Below are positions 8,532-17,425 of a stretch of DNA of 64,000 nucleotides, in pieces. The translations under genes were made by a program, and so were the position numbers. Each line of letters opens with the position of its first letter. The first letter of the stretch is position 1. The stretch covers positions 39,874 through 103,873 of the forward strand of contig DALTWK010000004.1 of NCBI GenBank assembly GCA_029987115.1. Direction: 5' to 3'. The DNA comes from Methanocorpusculum sp. (lineage in GTDB: Archaea > Halobacteriota > Methanomicrobia > Methanomicrobiales > Methanocorpusculaceae). Below the pieces are notes generated by a model, which was given only the letters and a program-made list of their open reading frames with translations, had not been told where the DNA came from and searched no databases.

Positions 8532-10268
8532 ATGACACAACTCAAAATTACCGATACAACGCTTCGTGATGCGCATCAGTCACTTGCAGCGACACGGATG
8601 CGTACCGAAGATATGCTATCTTTGGCATCTGAAATGGACAAGGCCGGGTTCTGGTCTGTTGAAGCTTGGGGAGGCGCAACCTTTGATACCTGCATTCGAT
8701 ATCTAAATGACGACCCCTGGGAACGTCTGCGTGACCTGAAGAAAATTTTCGTCAAGACTCCTATTCAGATGCTTCTCCGCGGACAGAATCTTGTTGGATA
8801 CAAACATTACCCCGACGATGTGGTAGATGCATTCATTACAGCTGCAGCGAAAAACGGTGTCGGCGTTTTCCGTGTTTTTGATGCGTTAAATGATATCAGA
8901 AACATGGAACGTTCGATGAAATCCGTTATTGATACAGGATCTCATCTTCAGGGAACAATATCCTATACAACTAGCCCAGTTCACACAATAAACGGCTTCG
9001 TGAACCTGGCAGAGGAACTCTACAGCAAGGGGTGCAATTCCATCTGTATCAAAGATATGGCAGGACTCATCATGCCGGAAGCTGCGCGTGAACTCATTAC
9101 CGGCATCAAAAAACGTATCGATATCCCAGTCGGTCTTCACACCCATTCAACATCCGGAATTGCCCCGATGAGTTACCAGGCAGCCATCGAAGCAGGTGTT
9201 GACATTCTTGATACAGCAATGTCTCCGTTTGCCGGAGGAACAAGTCAACCGGCTACCGAATCTATCGTTGCATCGCTTGCAGGAACCACGCGTGACACAG
9301 GAATTTCCCTATCCTCCCTTCGTGCCATAAAGAACGAGGCAATTAAAGTCCGCAACAAATACGACACCCTCATCAACCCGATTTCCATGCGTATCGACTC
9401 GGATGTTCTGGTCTACCAGCTTCCAGGAGGGATGATTTCCAACCTTATCTCCCAGCTCAAAGAACAGAACGCACTGGATAAATTCGAAGAGGTGCTTGTA
9501 GAAATACCGAAAGTTCGCGCCGACCTCGGATATCCGCCACTTGTCACACCAACATCGCAGATTGTCGGAACCCAATCCGTCCTGAACGTCTTGTCCGCAA
9601 ACCGCTATGAAACCGTCACCAACGAAGTACGTGACTATCTCCGCGGTCTCTATGGAAAGAGCCCGGCACCGCTTGATCCGGCATTTGTGAAATCCATCAT
9701 CGGCGAAACAGAGAGAATCACCTGTCGCCCAGCAGATACCCTGGAACCGATTATTGGAAAAATGAAATCGGATGCAGAAGCACAGGGACTTATCAATAAA
9801 GAAGAAGACCTCCTGACCTACATCCTCTACCCGGCAATTGCTCCGGCATTCCTGAAAGGAGAGACAAAATGCCAGGAAATCCCAGCTGCTGCAAAACCAG
9901 GGATGACGGTTGCTGTCCCGGCAGTTGACTATGACATTCCACGTTCTATGGAGGTTGAAGTCGATGGAGAAGTCTATGCAGTCCGCATTCTCTCTGTTGA
10001 AGGAGAGTCAGTTGTCGACGACACCGAAAAACCGCTTCGCCAGAGAGGAGATGTTCCAGGTGGAGTCAAGAGCAGTATTCAGGGAATGGTACTTGACATC
10101 AAAGTGCAGGCCGGACAGAAAGTCTCAGTCGGCGACACCCTCGTTGTTCTGGAAGCAATGAAGATGGAGAACCCTGTTGTTAGTCCGGTAGACGGAACAG
10201 TCACAGAAATCTTCGTTGAAAATGGAACGGTTGTCCAGAACGGAGATGTTCTTCTGGTGGTGAAATGA
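8532..10268 (+). CDS. pycB: Pyruvate carboxylase subunit B (carboxyltransferase plus biotin carrier)
   Basis: Subunit B of the two-subunit archaeal pyruvate carboxylase, which makes oxaloacetate from pyruvate for the incomplete reductive TCA route and for aspartate. The 578 residues start with the DRE-TIM-like carboxyltransferase (LKITDTTLRDAHQSLAATRM at residues 4-23, metal ligands in LHTHSTSG). They end in a biotinyl domain with EAMKMENP, placing the biotinylated lysine at about residue 544. An oxaloacetate decarboxylase alpha subunit has the same architecture, but overlap with the biotin carboxylase gene pycA favours the carboxylase. The start ATG follows a GGGAG ribosome site. No biotin ligase gene is adjacent. 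Confidence 0.93.
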   Translation: MTQLKITDTTLRDAHQSLAATRMRTEDMLSLASEMDKAGFWSVEAWGGATFDTCIRYLNDDPWERLRDLKKIFVKTPIQMLLRGQNLVGYKHYPDDVVDAFITAAAKNGVGVFRVFDALNDIRNMERSMKSVIDTGSHLQGTISYTTSPVHTINGFVNLAEELYSKGCNSICIKDMAGLIMPEAARELITGIKKRIDIPVGLHTHSTSGIAPMSYQAAIEAGVDILDTAMSPFAGGTSQPATESIVASLAGTTRDTGISLSSLRAIKNEAIKVRNKYDTLINPISMRIDSDVLVYQLPGGMISNLISQLKEQNALDKFEEVLVEIPKVRADLGYPPLVTPTSQIVGTQSVLNVLSANRYETVTNEVRDYLRGLYGKSPAPLDPAFVKSIIGETERITCRPADTLEPIIGKMKSDAEAQGLINKEEDLLTYILYPAIAPAFLKGETKCQEIPAAAKPGMTVAVPAVDYDIPRSMEVEVDGEVYAVRILSVEGESVVDDTEKPLRQRGDVPGGVKSSIQGMVLDIKVQAGQKVSVGDTLVVLEAMKMENPVVSPVDGTVTEIFVENGTVVQNGDVLLVVK

Positions 10269-11764
10269 AAACCCACTATTTCGACAAGATCCTTGTTGCA
10301 AACCGCGGAGAAATTGCTATCCGTGTGATGCGTGCCTGCAAAGAAATGGGCATCGAAACTGTCGCTGTGTATTCAGAGGCTGATGAAAATTCACTGCATG
10401 TGAAATATGCAGATGAAGCATTCCCAATTGGTCCAGCACATCCGACGAAAAGTTACCTCAATATCGAGCGTATTCTAGAAGTCGCTGATATGACTGGTGC
10501 CGATGCCATTCACCCAGGGTATGGATTCCTTGCCGAAAAAGCAGAGTTTGCAGGTGCTGTCAGAAAAGCCGGGATTTCCTACATAGGACCGTCCGAAGAA
10601 ACCATCCGGATGATGGGATCAAAGCTTGAATCAAAACAAGCTATGCATGACGCCGGTGTTCCGGTCCTTCCATGGACACAGTCAACAAACCATGAAGATG
10701 CGAAAAGATTTGCAGAATCCATTGGATACCCAGTAATTGTTAAAGCATCAGCCGGCGGCGGTGGAATCGGCATGACGATTGCCACCTGTGAAGCGGAACT
10801 TGACGAGGCAATCGCAAAATCCATGCGTACTGCAGCATCCGCATTCGGCGACTCGACTGTTTTCATAGAAAAATATCTGGCCAAACCGCGACACATTGAG
10901 GTGCAGATTTTCGCAGACTCTCATGGAAATGTCATTCATTTATATGAACGTGAATGTTCCATTCAGAGACGCCACCAGAAACTGATTGAAGAGGCACCCT
11001 GCCCAATCATGACACCGGAGCTGAGAGAACGCATGACACAATCGGCAATCACTGTTGCAAAGACCTGCAAATATGAGAATGCCGGAACAGTCGAGTTCCT
11101 CTACGATGATGGAAACTACTACTTCATGGAAATGAACACTCGCCTCCAGGTTGAGCACACAATCACAGAACTGGTCACTGGTCTCGATATGGTCCGCATG
11201 CAGATTATGGTAGCAGCAGGAGAACCACTCCCATACACTCAGGACCAGATTACCTGCCGCGGTCATGCAATCGAATGCCGTATCAACGCGGAAGATCCGA
11301 TGAACGATTTCCAGTCTGATGCGGGAAAGATTACTCACTATCGTTCCCCGGGAGGACCGGGCATCCGTATCGACAGTGGAATCCACACAGGATATGCAAT
11401 TCCTCCACAGTATGATTCGATGATTGCAAAACTCTGCGCACGAGCCATGACTCGTGATGAGGCAATTACCAGAATGCGCCGTGCATTGAATGAATATGTC
11501 ATTCTTGGAGTGAAGACAACACTTCCTCTCCACTATGCTGTCATGAACAATCCCGAATTTATTGCCGGAAACACTCACACACATTTCCTCTCTGAACCTA
11601 CGGTGGAAAACTCTCTTCCTATCTATATGCGTGAGAGCGAAACCCGTATGCATCAGCTTGCTGCATCACTCAAAAGCGGCAAGGACAAAACTGTTGCTGT
11701 GACAGCGGCGGTAACCGCATACATGAGTGCCCTGGCGAAAAAGAATGCGAACGGAAAGAACTAA
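10265..11764 (+). CDS. pycA: Pyruvate carboxylase subunit A (biotin carboxylase)
   Basis: An ATP-grasp biotin carboxylase of 499 residues. It uses ATP and bicarbonate to carboxylate the biotin carried by PycB. Visible signatures are KILVANRGEIAIRVMRACKE near residue 8, the biotin carboxylase G-rich loop KASAGGGGIGM (about residues 160-170), EKYLAKPRHIEVQIFADSHG, and the FMEMNTRLQVEHTITE catalytic strand. The start overlaps the pycB stop by four bases (ATGA), which implies translational coupling. The order pycB-pycA is the reverse of the pycA-pycB order I recall from several other methanogens. Confidence 0.95.
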   Translation: MKTHYFDKILVANRGEIAIRVMRACKEMGIETVAVYSEADENSLHVKYADEAFPIGPAHPTKSYLNIERILEVADMTGADAIHPGYGFLAEKAEFAGAVRKAGISYIGPSEETIRMMGSKLESKQAMHDAGVPVLPWTQSTNHEDAKRFAESIGYPVIVKASAGGGGIGMTIATCEAELDEAIAKSMRTAASAFGDSTVFIEKYLAKPRHIEVQIFADSHGNVIHLYERECSIQRRHQKLIEEAPCPIMTPELRERMTQSAITVAKTCKYENAGTVEFLYDDGNYYFMEMNTRLQVEHTITELVTGLDMVRMQIMVAAGEPLPYTQDQITCRGHAIECRINAEDPMNDFQSDAGKITHYRSPGGPGIRIDSGIHTGYAIPPQYDSMIAKLCARAMTRDEAITRMRRALNEYVILGVKTTLPLHYAVMNNPEFIAGNTHTHFLSEPTVENSLPIYMRESETRMHQLAASLKSGKDKTVAVTAAVTAYMSALAKKNANGKN

Positions 11765-11817
11765 CCTTCTTTCCGATACGTATTTAACGATAAACATCCT
11801 TTTTATTATGCAATCTT

Positions 11818-11891
11818 GCTGCGCTGGCCTAGCTGGTTAGGGCGCGGGACTCATAATCCCGAGATCGGGGGTTCGGATCCCTCGCGCAGCA
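11818..11891 (+). tRNA. tRNA with CAT anticodon (Met or Ile2)
   Basis: A 74-base cloverleaf. The acceptor GCTGCGC (11818-11824) pairs with GCGCAGC (11884-11890), discriminator A. The anticodon stem CGGGA/TCCCG encloses the loop CTCATAA with anticodon CAT, and the T arm contains GTTCGGAT. No intron is seen and CCA is not encoded. CAT can be elongator Met, initiator Met or Ile2 read after C34 modification. The G1-C72 pair, together with an anticodon stem that lacks three consecutive G-C pairs next to the loop, argues against an initiator. I cannot separate elongator Met from Ile2. Confidence 0.92.
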
Positions 11892-11898
11892 CTCTTTT

Positions 11899-12492
11899 AT
11901 GAAAATTAATGTACTTTTTCTCATACTTGTTCTATCGCTGCTCGTCATACCGGTTTACGCTACCGAAACCAACTTCATAACTTTTGATGATGAATTCGTA
12001 ACTTCAGTCGAATTTCATGACGCTGAATATGGAACTCCTGTTTTGAGACATCCCGTCATCAGCGAACTCCCAGACGGCTGTTTCTACACATTCTCCTTTG
12101 ACGATGCAGACTATGTTCAAAACAATTGGAACGAACCAACAATGCTTTCATTCCGCATCCCGCTTGACACTCTGAAAAAGAACAGTGCAGACGTTACCGA
12201 CATTATTCTTTATTCTAAAATAGAACGTGACGGGAAACCATTCTGGGATGGGAGGGCGACCAGTTTCCTCGGAGAAAACAACGGGTATGCCCTCTACAAT
12301 GCACCGATTGTCACTGCAGGAGACTATGCAATCAGTTTCCGAAAAGGGGCAGCAATCAACACAACTGTGATTCCCCCAATCTATTATGAACCAGTAACCG
12401 AGAAACCGATTGCAGAATCCCCGGTTCCTATTGCAGGAATACTAGCAGGAATTATATCAGCAGTCTTTCTGTTTCGAAAACGATACTTCTGA
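11899..12492 (+). CDS. Secreted, C-terminally anchored surface protein of unknown function
   Basis: A 197-residue protein with a clear signal peptide (MKINVLFLILVLSLLVIPVYA, cleavage near residue 21). It has a beta-rich extracellular body of about 140 residues, a Pro-rich stalk (PPIYYEPVTEKP), and a C-terminal hydrophobic helix ending in RKRYF. The tail SPVPIAGILAGI...FRKR resembles the tail of the PEGA protein at 22884-24149, suggesting a shared anchoring or sorting signal. I recognise no catalytic domain. It begins only eight bases after the tRNA, so it is likely transcribed with it or from a promoter inside the tRNA region. Confidence 0.65.
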   Translation: MKINVLFLILVLSLLVIPVYATETNFITFDDEFVTSVEFHDAEYGTPVLRHPVISELPDGCFYTFSFDDADYVQNNWNEPTMLSFRIPLDTLKKNSADVTDIILYSKIERDGKPFWDGRATSFLGENNGYALYNAPIVTAGDYAISFRKGAAINTTVIPPIYYEPVTEKPIAESPVPIAGILAGIISAVFLFRKRYF

Positions 12493-12502
12493 CAAATGAC
12501 GC

Positions 12503-13876
12503 TCAGGAACGGATAGTGTCTTTTGCAAGTTTCGAGGTGAGGTAGGAGAAAACCGAGAATACAACAGCAACCGCACATGAGAGAGCAATGCCCACAGAGG
12601 TAAATGTCGTGCTTCCCGAGCCGATAGTTGCAGAAACAGAATAGAGAGCAACACCTACCACACAGCCGATATTCATAACAGTAAAGACGAGTCCTCCTGC
12701 AGATCCCTGCAGATTATCAGGACTGTGAACGGTAATTCTTCGGATGCTCGGGCCTTCGTTTAGACCATTGCCGATACCAGTAATCACTAAACTGGCGAAA
12801 ATAAGCGGAATCATATTCATGAAAATTCCAAGTGCCAAAACCGCAAGACCGATAGTCAGGATAACAGTCGCATAGTTGCAAAGTTTCATACAGCTGAACT
12901 TTGCCATTAGAGCACCGGTCGGAATGCCGATTATTGCAAGACAGATTGGCGGAATCAACATAATGAATCCAGATTCGGCAGTTGTGAACCCGACACTGTC
13001 CAGATAGAACGGCAGAACGTAAAGAAGCCCAATGTAGACAAGCGTCACCAGAAGGGTCGAGAGGGAAGCAAACATTACTGTCCGATTCAGCAGAAGTTTT
13101 GCCGAGAGAATCGGATTCCTGTGCTTCAGTTCGTGGCGGATGAAGAAGAATCCAAGAATCGGACCAAGGACGGTGAGCACAATGCTATACAGTGGCCACC
13201 CATTTTCGGACCCAAATTCAAGGCCGGAAAGCAGGAATGATAACGTCAGAATCAGCAGAACTGCACCGAGACAATCGAAATTTTCCGTGGATTTCCCATT
13301 TTTCACATCTTTTGGTATGAGAAGGAGTGCGCCGATTACTCCCAAGATTCCAATGGGTATATTGATGATGAAAATCCAATGCCATGACAGATACTCTGTC
13401 AGAAGACCTCCGACAGCAGGACCTGCCGCTAGGGCGATTCCCCCTCCAGTAGCAATGACTCCTGTTCCTAGAGCCTGCATCTTCGGTGAGAGATGCAGAT
13501 TAATAATTGAAGTTGCTGTAGACACCATAAGAGCTGCAGCAACCCCCTGGAGGAACCTGAAAATAACAAGAATTGTCATTGTAGAGGAAAGAGAACAGAA
13601 TACTGATGCAATAGTGAAGAGTCCGAAACCTGTTGTAAATATCAGTTTGTATCTTCCTGTTCTGTCGGCGATTTTTCCGAAGAGGAGAAGGGTTCCCCCT
13701 AGTGTCAGAAGATAGGATATGAGAACCCAGGATGAGAAAGAACTGCTCGCCCCGAATTCTTCTGCAATAGTCGGCAGAGCAATTGTTACAATACTGGTAT
13801 CAAGATAATCCATGAAGACAGCGGCAGCTGCGAGAATCATCAAAAGATACTGCAAACCTTTTGTCTTCAGTTCCAT
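12503..13876 (-). CDS. MFS multidrug exporter, DHA2 (EmrB/QacA) type
   Basis: A 457-residue major facilitator with about 14 transmembrane helices. It has the DHA2 motif MDYLDTSIVTIALPTIAEEFG in the first helix (residues 23-43), the loop 2-3 motif GKIADRTGRYKL, and the antiporter motif C region (AAGPAVGGLL near residue 155). The family exports drugs or metabolites by proton antiport across the cytoplasmic membrane. The substrate is not predictable. It faces the surface-protein gene tail to tail and is 18 bases downstream of a second exporter gene on the same strand, so the two may be co-expressed. Confidence 0.85.
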   Translation of the reverse strand: MELKTKGLQYLLMILAAAAVFMDYLDTSIVTIALPTIAEEFGASSSFSSWVLISYLLTLGGTLLLFGKIADRTGRYKLIFTTGFGLFTIASVFCSLSSTMTILVIFRFLQGVAAALMVSTATSIINLHLSPKMQALGTGVIATGGGIALAAGPAVGGLLTEYLSWHWIFIINIPIGILGVIGALLLIPKDVKNGKSTENFDCLGAVLLILTLSFLLSGLEFGSENGWPLYSIVLTVLGPILGFFFIRHELKHRNPILSAKLLLNRTVMFASLSTLLVTLVYIGLLYVLPFYLDSVGFTTAESGFIMLIPPICLAIIGIPTGALMAKFSCMKLCNYATVILTIGLAVLALGIFMNMIPLIFASLVITGIGNGLNEGPSIRRITVHSPDNLQGSAGGLVFTVMNIGCVVGVALYSVSATIGSGSTTFTSVGIALSCAVAVVFSVFSYLTSKLAKDTIRS

Positions 13877-13894
13877 GGTTCTTACTGATTGGGT

Positions 13895-14812
13895 CTATTC
13901 AGTATTAACATCTGTGGATTTTCGTTTCCGTTTCGCCGTAGTCGATGCAAGATATATTCCCGGAATCATAAGAACCAGAGCTATCAGGAAAGTGATTCCC
14001 GGAAGTTCCTGGAACATAATACAAGATATTCCTGCTGCAAGGAACGGTGATATACCATAGATGGTTCCGGCTTTGGCAGCACCGAGTCCGCGCTGGGAAT
14101 AGATGAGAAACATAATGGCAATTCCATAGACAAAAACCCCGAGTAGCATAACTATCAGAATCTGCTGAATCGAGGGAAGAGATTCTCCCATTATCAGTGC
14201 AATAATAAAACATCCGATACTGGCAAAAATCCCCTTGAATATGACAACCTCGGTGGGATTTCTTGTCGAAACTCGTTTCATGAAATTGTTTTCAAATCCC
14301 CAGAAAACACAAGCCCCGAGAACAAAGAGAGAACCTATTGAGAAGGAGAAGGTACTAAAATCCTCTACTGAAAGAATAAGTGATCCGAGAGTAATGAGAA
14401 TAATAGCAACCCAAAGCCTTCGAGGAACTAATTCTTTGAAAATAATGAGAGCAAAGACAGCAGTTGTCACCGTCTCAAAATTGTTGAGAAGAGAGGCATT
14501 TGCCGCTGTTGTAAGTGTGAGACCGACCATCATGCAAATGGCAGCAAGCATCTCACAGGCAGTAAGACCAATGAGATTCGGCAGGTCAGACTTTTTCAGG
14601 CGACGTTCTCGCGACATTAACGGGGTTTTGATTCCAACGAGACCTATGAGGAGCATGCCGATGCCAGAACCAAGATTAAGAAATGCTGCGGTCATAACCG
14701 GAGGTATATCGGTTACAACCATCTTGGATAGAGGAGGACTGAATGCTGCAACGATTGCCGCCAAAATGGCAAAGAGAATTGGGAGGTAATTTTTCTTATC
14801 AATGGAGAACAT
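13895..14812 (-). CDS. EamA/DMT family transporter
   Basis: A 305-residue membrane protein with ten predicted helices arranged as two EamA repeats: ILAAIVAAFSPPLSKMVV, where the repeat begins, and the second repeat starting at GSLFVLGACVFWGFENNFMKR near residue 160. The Lys/Arg-rich cytoplasmic tail KRKRKS ends it. Drug/metabolite transporters of this type often export amino acids or other small molecules. It lies between ilvC (3 bases upstream) and the DHA2 exporter, so an export role linked to branched-chain amino acid metabolism is possible but unproven. Confidence 0.82.
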   Translation of the reverse strand: MFSIDKKNYLPILFAILAAIVAAFSPPLSKMVVTDIPPVMTAAFLNLGSGIGMLLIGLVGIKTPLMSRERRLKKSDLPNLIGLTACEMLAAICMMVGLTLTTAANASLLNNFETVTTAVFALIIFKELVPRRLWVAIILITLGSLILSVEDFSTFSFSIGSLFVLGACVFWGFENNFMKRVSTRNPTEVVIFKGIFASIGCFIIALIMGESLPSIQQILIVMLLGVFVYGIAIMFLIYSQRGLGAAKAGTIYGISPFLAAGISCIMFQELPGITFLIALVLMIPGIYLASTTAKRKRKSTDVNTE

Positions 14813-14815
14813 TGG

Positions 14816-15802
14816 TTATTTTTCCATTTCGAGAATATTGCGGAATTTCTTTCCTGCTGCTTCCAGATTACTTTCTTTCACATCAGAAACCATCTTTTGA
14901 TAGTTTTTAGATCCTGATTTCTTTTCTTCCATCCACTCGCAAGCGAAAGTTCCTGATTGAATCTCATCAAGAATTGCTTTCATCTCGTTAACCACCGACT
15001 CGTTAACCAGACGTTTTCCGCGAGATATTCCACCGTAACCTGCCGTCTTTGAGACGAAATCATGCATCTTTGAGAGCCCTCCCTGATAAATGAGATCAAC
15101 AACCAATTTGACCTCGTGCGCACATTCTGAGTAGGCGAGCTCCGGAGGATAGCCAGCTTTTACCAGCGTTTCAAACGCTGCATTAATGAGTTCGGGGATG
15201 CCACCGCAGATTACTGCCTGTTCCCCGAAAAGATCGGTTTCCGTTTCATCCCGAAATGTCGACTCAAGAATCGCAGAACGTGATGAACCAATTCCCGCCG
15301 CATATCCAAGAGCAATAGACTGAGCATGACCATCTGCATTTTGGTGGACAGAGAAAAGAGAGGGAACTCCTGAACCATCCTCGTAGAGTTTCCTAACCAT
15401 AGGACCAACACCTTTCGGGGCAACGAGGACGACATTTATTGACTGAGGAGGGGTGATGAACTTATAGTGAATATTGAAGCCGTGAGCAAAGAGAAGTGTC
15501 TGGCCAGAATGAAGATGAGGTGCAATATCTTTTTCATATATTTCCGCTGCAGACTCATCGGGAAGCATGATGGCCAGAACATCCGCCTCTTCAACAGCGC
15601 CAGATACGGAAGTTACTTGAAATCCATCCAATACAGCAGCATCATAACTTTTTCCCGGGCGGTTTCCAATGATGACATCTGCCCCGCTATCTCTGAGGTT
15701 CAGCGCCTGAGCTCTTCCTTGTGAACCGTATCCTATTATTGCAATTTTTTGAGAGAGAAAATAGTTGATATCAGCATCAGATGCTGTGTACTCTTTCATC
15801 AT
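14816..15802 (-). CDS. ilvC: Ketol-acid reductoisomerase
   Basis: IlvC converts acetolactate or acetohydroxybutyrate to the dihydroxy acids of valine, leucine and isoleucine synthesis, using NAD(P)H and Mg2+. The 328-residue class I enzyme has the Rossmann motif IGYGSQGRAQALNLRDSG (about residues 23-40) and FAHGFNIHY. The C-terminal knotted domain carries ESTFRDETETDLFGEQAVICGG (metal-binding Asp/Glu) and the YSECAHEVKLVVDLIYQGG segment. Two adjacent Met codons leave the start ambiguous by one residue. No ilvB/ilvN neighbours lie here, only transporter genes downstream. It is divergent from mptA across a 140-base gap. Confidence 0.95.
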   Translation of the reverse strand: MMKEYTASDADINYFLSQKIAIIGYGSQGRAQALNLRDSGADVIIGNRPGKSYDAAVLDGFQVTSVSGAVEEADVLAIMLPDESAAEIYEKDIAPHLHSGQTLLFAHGFNIHYKFITPPQSINVVLVAPKGVGPMVRKLYEDGSGVPSLFSVHQNADGHAQSIALGYAAGIGSSRSAILESTFRDETETDLFGEQAVICGGIPELINAAFETLVKAGYPPELAYSECAHEVKLVVDLIYQGGLSKMHDFVSKTAGYGGISRGKRLVNESVVNEMKAILDEIQSGTFACEWMEEKKSGSKNYQKMVSDVKESNLEAAGKKFRNILEMEK

Positions 15803-15868
15803 TTAATTAGTATTGTACGATAAAACTATTAATAGAAGACGCAGGATGCCGTGCAACTGTTAACAACT

Positions 15869-15877
15869 GTTATATAT
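15869..15877 (+). promoter_or_regulatory. TATA box upstream of mptA
   Basis: The sequence TTATATAT lies about 70 bases before the mptA ATG in the mptA/ilvC divergent gap. An archaeal start about 25 bases downstream would leave a leader of roughly 40 bases. A short direct repeat (AACTGTT twice, 15855-15870) abuts the box and could be a regulator site. Confidence 0.5.
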
Positions 15878-15942
15878 CGGGATACCAATACATTGTTACA
15901 CGTTATACTTCTTCTGAGGAGTTGACGATAAAGGATAGAATA

Positions 15943-16878
15943 ATGTCATTACCAGACACCCAGTCCAAAGCGCCTGATGTGCGCATCAGTTTAACGCGTG
16001 TTGGAGTGAAAAATGTCAGAAAACTCGTCGAAGTAGCTCGCCCGGGAAAAACCCGGCCGGCAATTTTCATCTCGACCTTTGATGTTTTCGTTGACCTTCC
16101 AAGCAGTCTGAAAGGAGCAAACCTTTCTCGTAATTTCGAAGTTATTGATGAGGTTCTTCAGCAGGCAGCCGAAGGTAAAGTGAAAGGAATTGAGGAAATT
16201 TGTGGTATTGTCGCAAAGAAGCTCCTGGATCACCATGAGTATGCAGAGCAAACAGAAGTTTTCATGCACAGCCAGTACATGATGAACCGTGAGACTCCTG
16301 TATCAAAGACCACTTGTCAGGAAGTTATCAATGTCTATGCTCATGCAACTGCACAGCGTAACGGTGGTAACCACATTGTAAGAAAGAGTATTGGTGCAGA
16401 AGTCACCGGTATCACTGCATGCCCGTGTGCTCAGAATATTATGAAAGATCAGGCAATGCACGTTATGCAGAGTCTTGAAATTCCGCAGGACAAAATTGAT
16501 GCGTTCTTTGCAGAGATTCCAATGGCATCCCACAACCAGCGTGGACGCGGATTCCTCTCCATTGAAACCGACGGTGATATTGTTGTTCCACTCGACACCG
16601 TTGTCAATGTGTTAAAAGAGTCCATGAGCGCGAAGATTTTTGAACTGCTGAAACGCGGTGACGAAAGTTTCGTAGTTATGGCTGCACACAAAAATGCACG
16701 CTTTGTGGAAGACTGTGTCCGTGAAATGGCACGCCTTGTCGTCACCTCGTTCCCAGATCTTCCAGGAGATACAAGAGTCACCCTTCACCAGACCAACGAA
16801 GAAAGTATTCACCAGCATGATGCATACGCAGAGCGCGATGCAACCTTAGCAGAGCTCCGTGCTGAGCTGAATGCCTAA
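15943..16878 (+). CDS. mptA: GTP cyclohydrolase MptA (archaeal type)
   Basis: MptA opens GTP to 7,8-dihydroneopterin 2',3'-cyclic phosphate with ferrous iron, the first step of tetrahydromethanopterin synthesis in methanogens. The protein has about 311 residues from the ATG at 15943. An in-frame TTG at 15922 adds only seven residues. The family pattern is clear: SLPDTQSKAPDVRISLTRVG at the N terminus, EVTGITACPCAQN mid-protein, the SHNQRGRGF motif, and HKNARFVEDCVREMARL toward the C terminus. It connects functionally with the pterin-binding gene at the left end of the window. It is divergent from ilvC and is followed by a T-rich end. Confidence 0.95.
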   Translation: MSLPDTQSKAPDVRISLTRVGVKNVRKLVEVARPGKTRPAIFISTFDVFVDLPSSLKGANLSRNFEVIDEVLQQAAEGKVKGIEEICGIVAKKLLDHHEYAEQTEVFMHSQYMMNRETPVSKTTCQEVINVYAHATAQRNGGNHIVRKSIGAEVTGITACPCAQNIMKDQAMHVMQSLEIPQDKIDAFFAEIPMASHNQRGRGFLSIETDGDIVVPLDTVVNVLKESMSAKIFELLKRGDESFVVMAAHKNARFVEDCVREMARLVVTSFPDLPGDTRVTLHQTNEESIHQHDAYAERDATLAELRAELNA

Positions 16879-16883
16879 ATAAC

Positions 16884-16891
16884 ATTTTTTT
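16884..16891 (+). terminator. T tract after mptA
   Basis: A run of T follows the mptA stop by six bases, typical of archaeal oligo-T termination. I see no stable hairpin directly before it. Confidence 0.4.
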
Positions 16892-17425
16892 GACTGTTCC
16901 AGAAACAGGGATTTGAAAACCGTTAGGTCTGTAGAACAGAAAAAACGAATCCGGACATTTTTCTAAATACCAGTATTTCTCCAAAATCACTTCTTTTCTT
17001 ATAATGGGAAGACCAAGTTCGCCAGGATAGATTTTTGTTTTCAATTGAAAAAAACCAAAAAGTTCATGGTATTCTTCCGAACGTCGAAATCTATCGGATA
17101 GTAAAACCATATCCAAAAATAGTCCAACAATCACAGCGCATTCCGAAATAGTGACTGATAATCAATCGATATGATTGATTCCCCAATTGTTTTACAATAT
17201 TTTTAGAACCGGTAGCACAAATAACCGAAATTCTCCCCGTGGCCTCAGTGAATGATTGCGCATAATTTTTTTCCACTCCTATTGGAGGACAATGTTTATT
17301 ATTGTCTAAAAATAGAAATTACACATAACGTACTTAGGTACGTGTCATTAATCCAAAAGGACAATGGTAATATTTCCTGTATAGCTTTTTGAAAACCTAA
17401 ATAAACTTAGGATGAGGCGAAAACA
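16892..17425 (+). promoter_or_regulatory. 530-base frh upstream region with inverted repeats
   Basis: I see no credible gene in this gap. The reading frames inside it are short, and the longest runs antisense into mptA. It contains three perfect inverted repeats. AATCAATC/GATTGATT with a 5-base spacer lies at 17161-17181, ACGTAC/GTACGT with a 4-base spacer at 17328-17343, and CCTAA/TTAGG with a 6-base spacer at 17396-17411, just before the frhA ribosome site. A TATA-like CTAAAAATAG sits at 17306-17315, and a start about 25 bases downstream would place the second repeat over the initiation site, as a repressor operator would be. The promoter position is inference. Confidence 0.45.

Noticed and set aside
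16778..17134. A 118-residue minus-strand frame between mptA and frhA
   Set aside because: It runs antisense into the conserved mptA end, and its sequence has no recognisable fold; the gap looks regulatory instead.
17091..17276. A 61-residue minus-strand frame in the frh gap
   Set aside because: Short, no ribosome site and it overlaps the perfect dyad at 17161-17181; coding seems unlikely.
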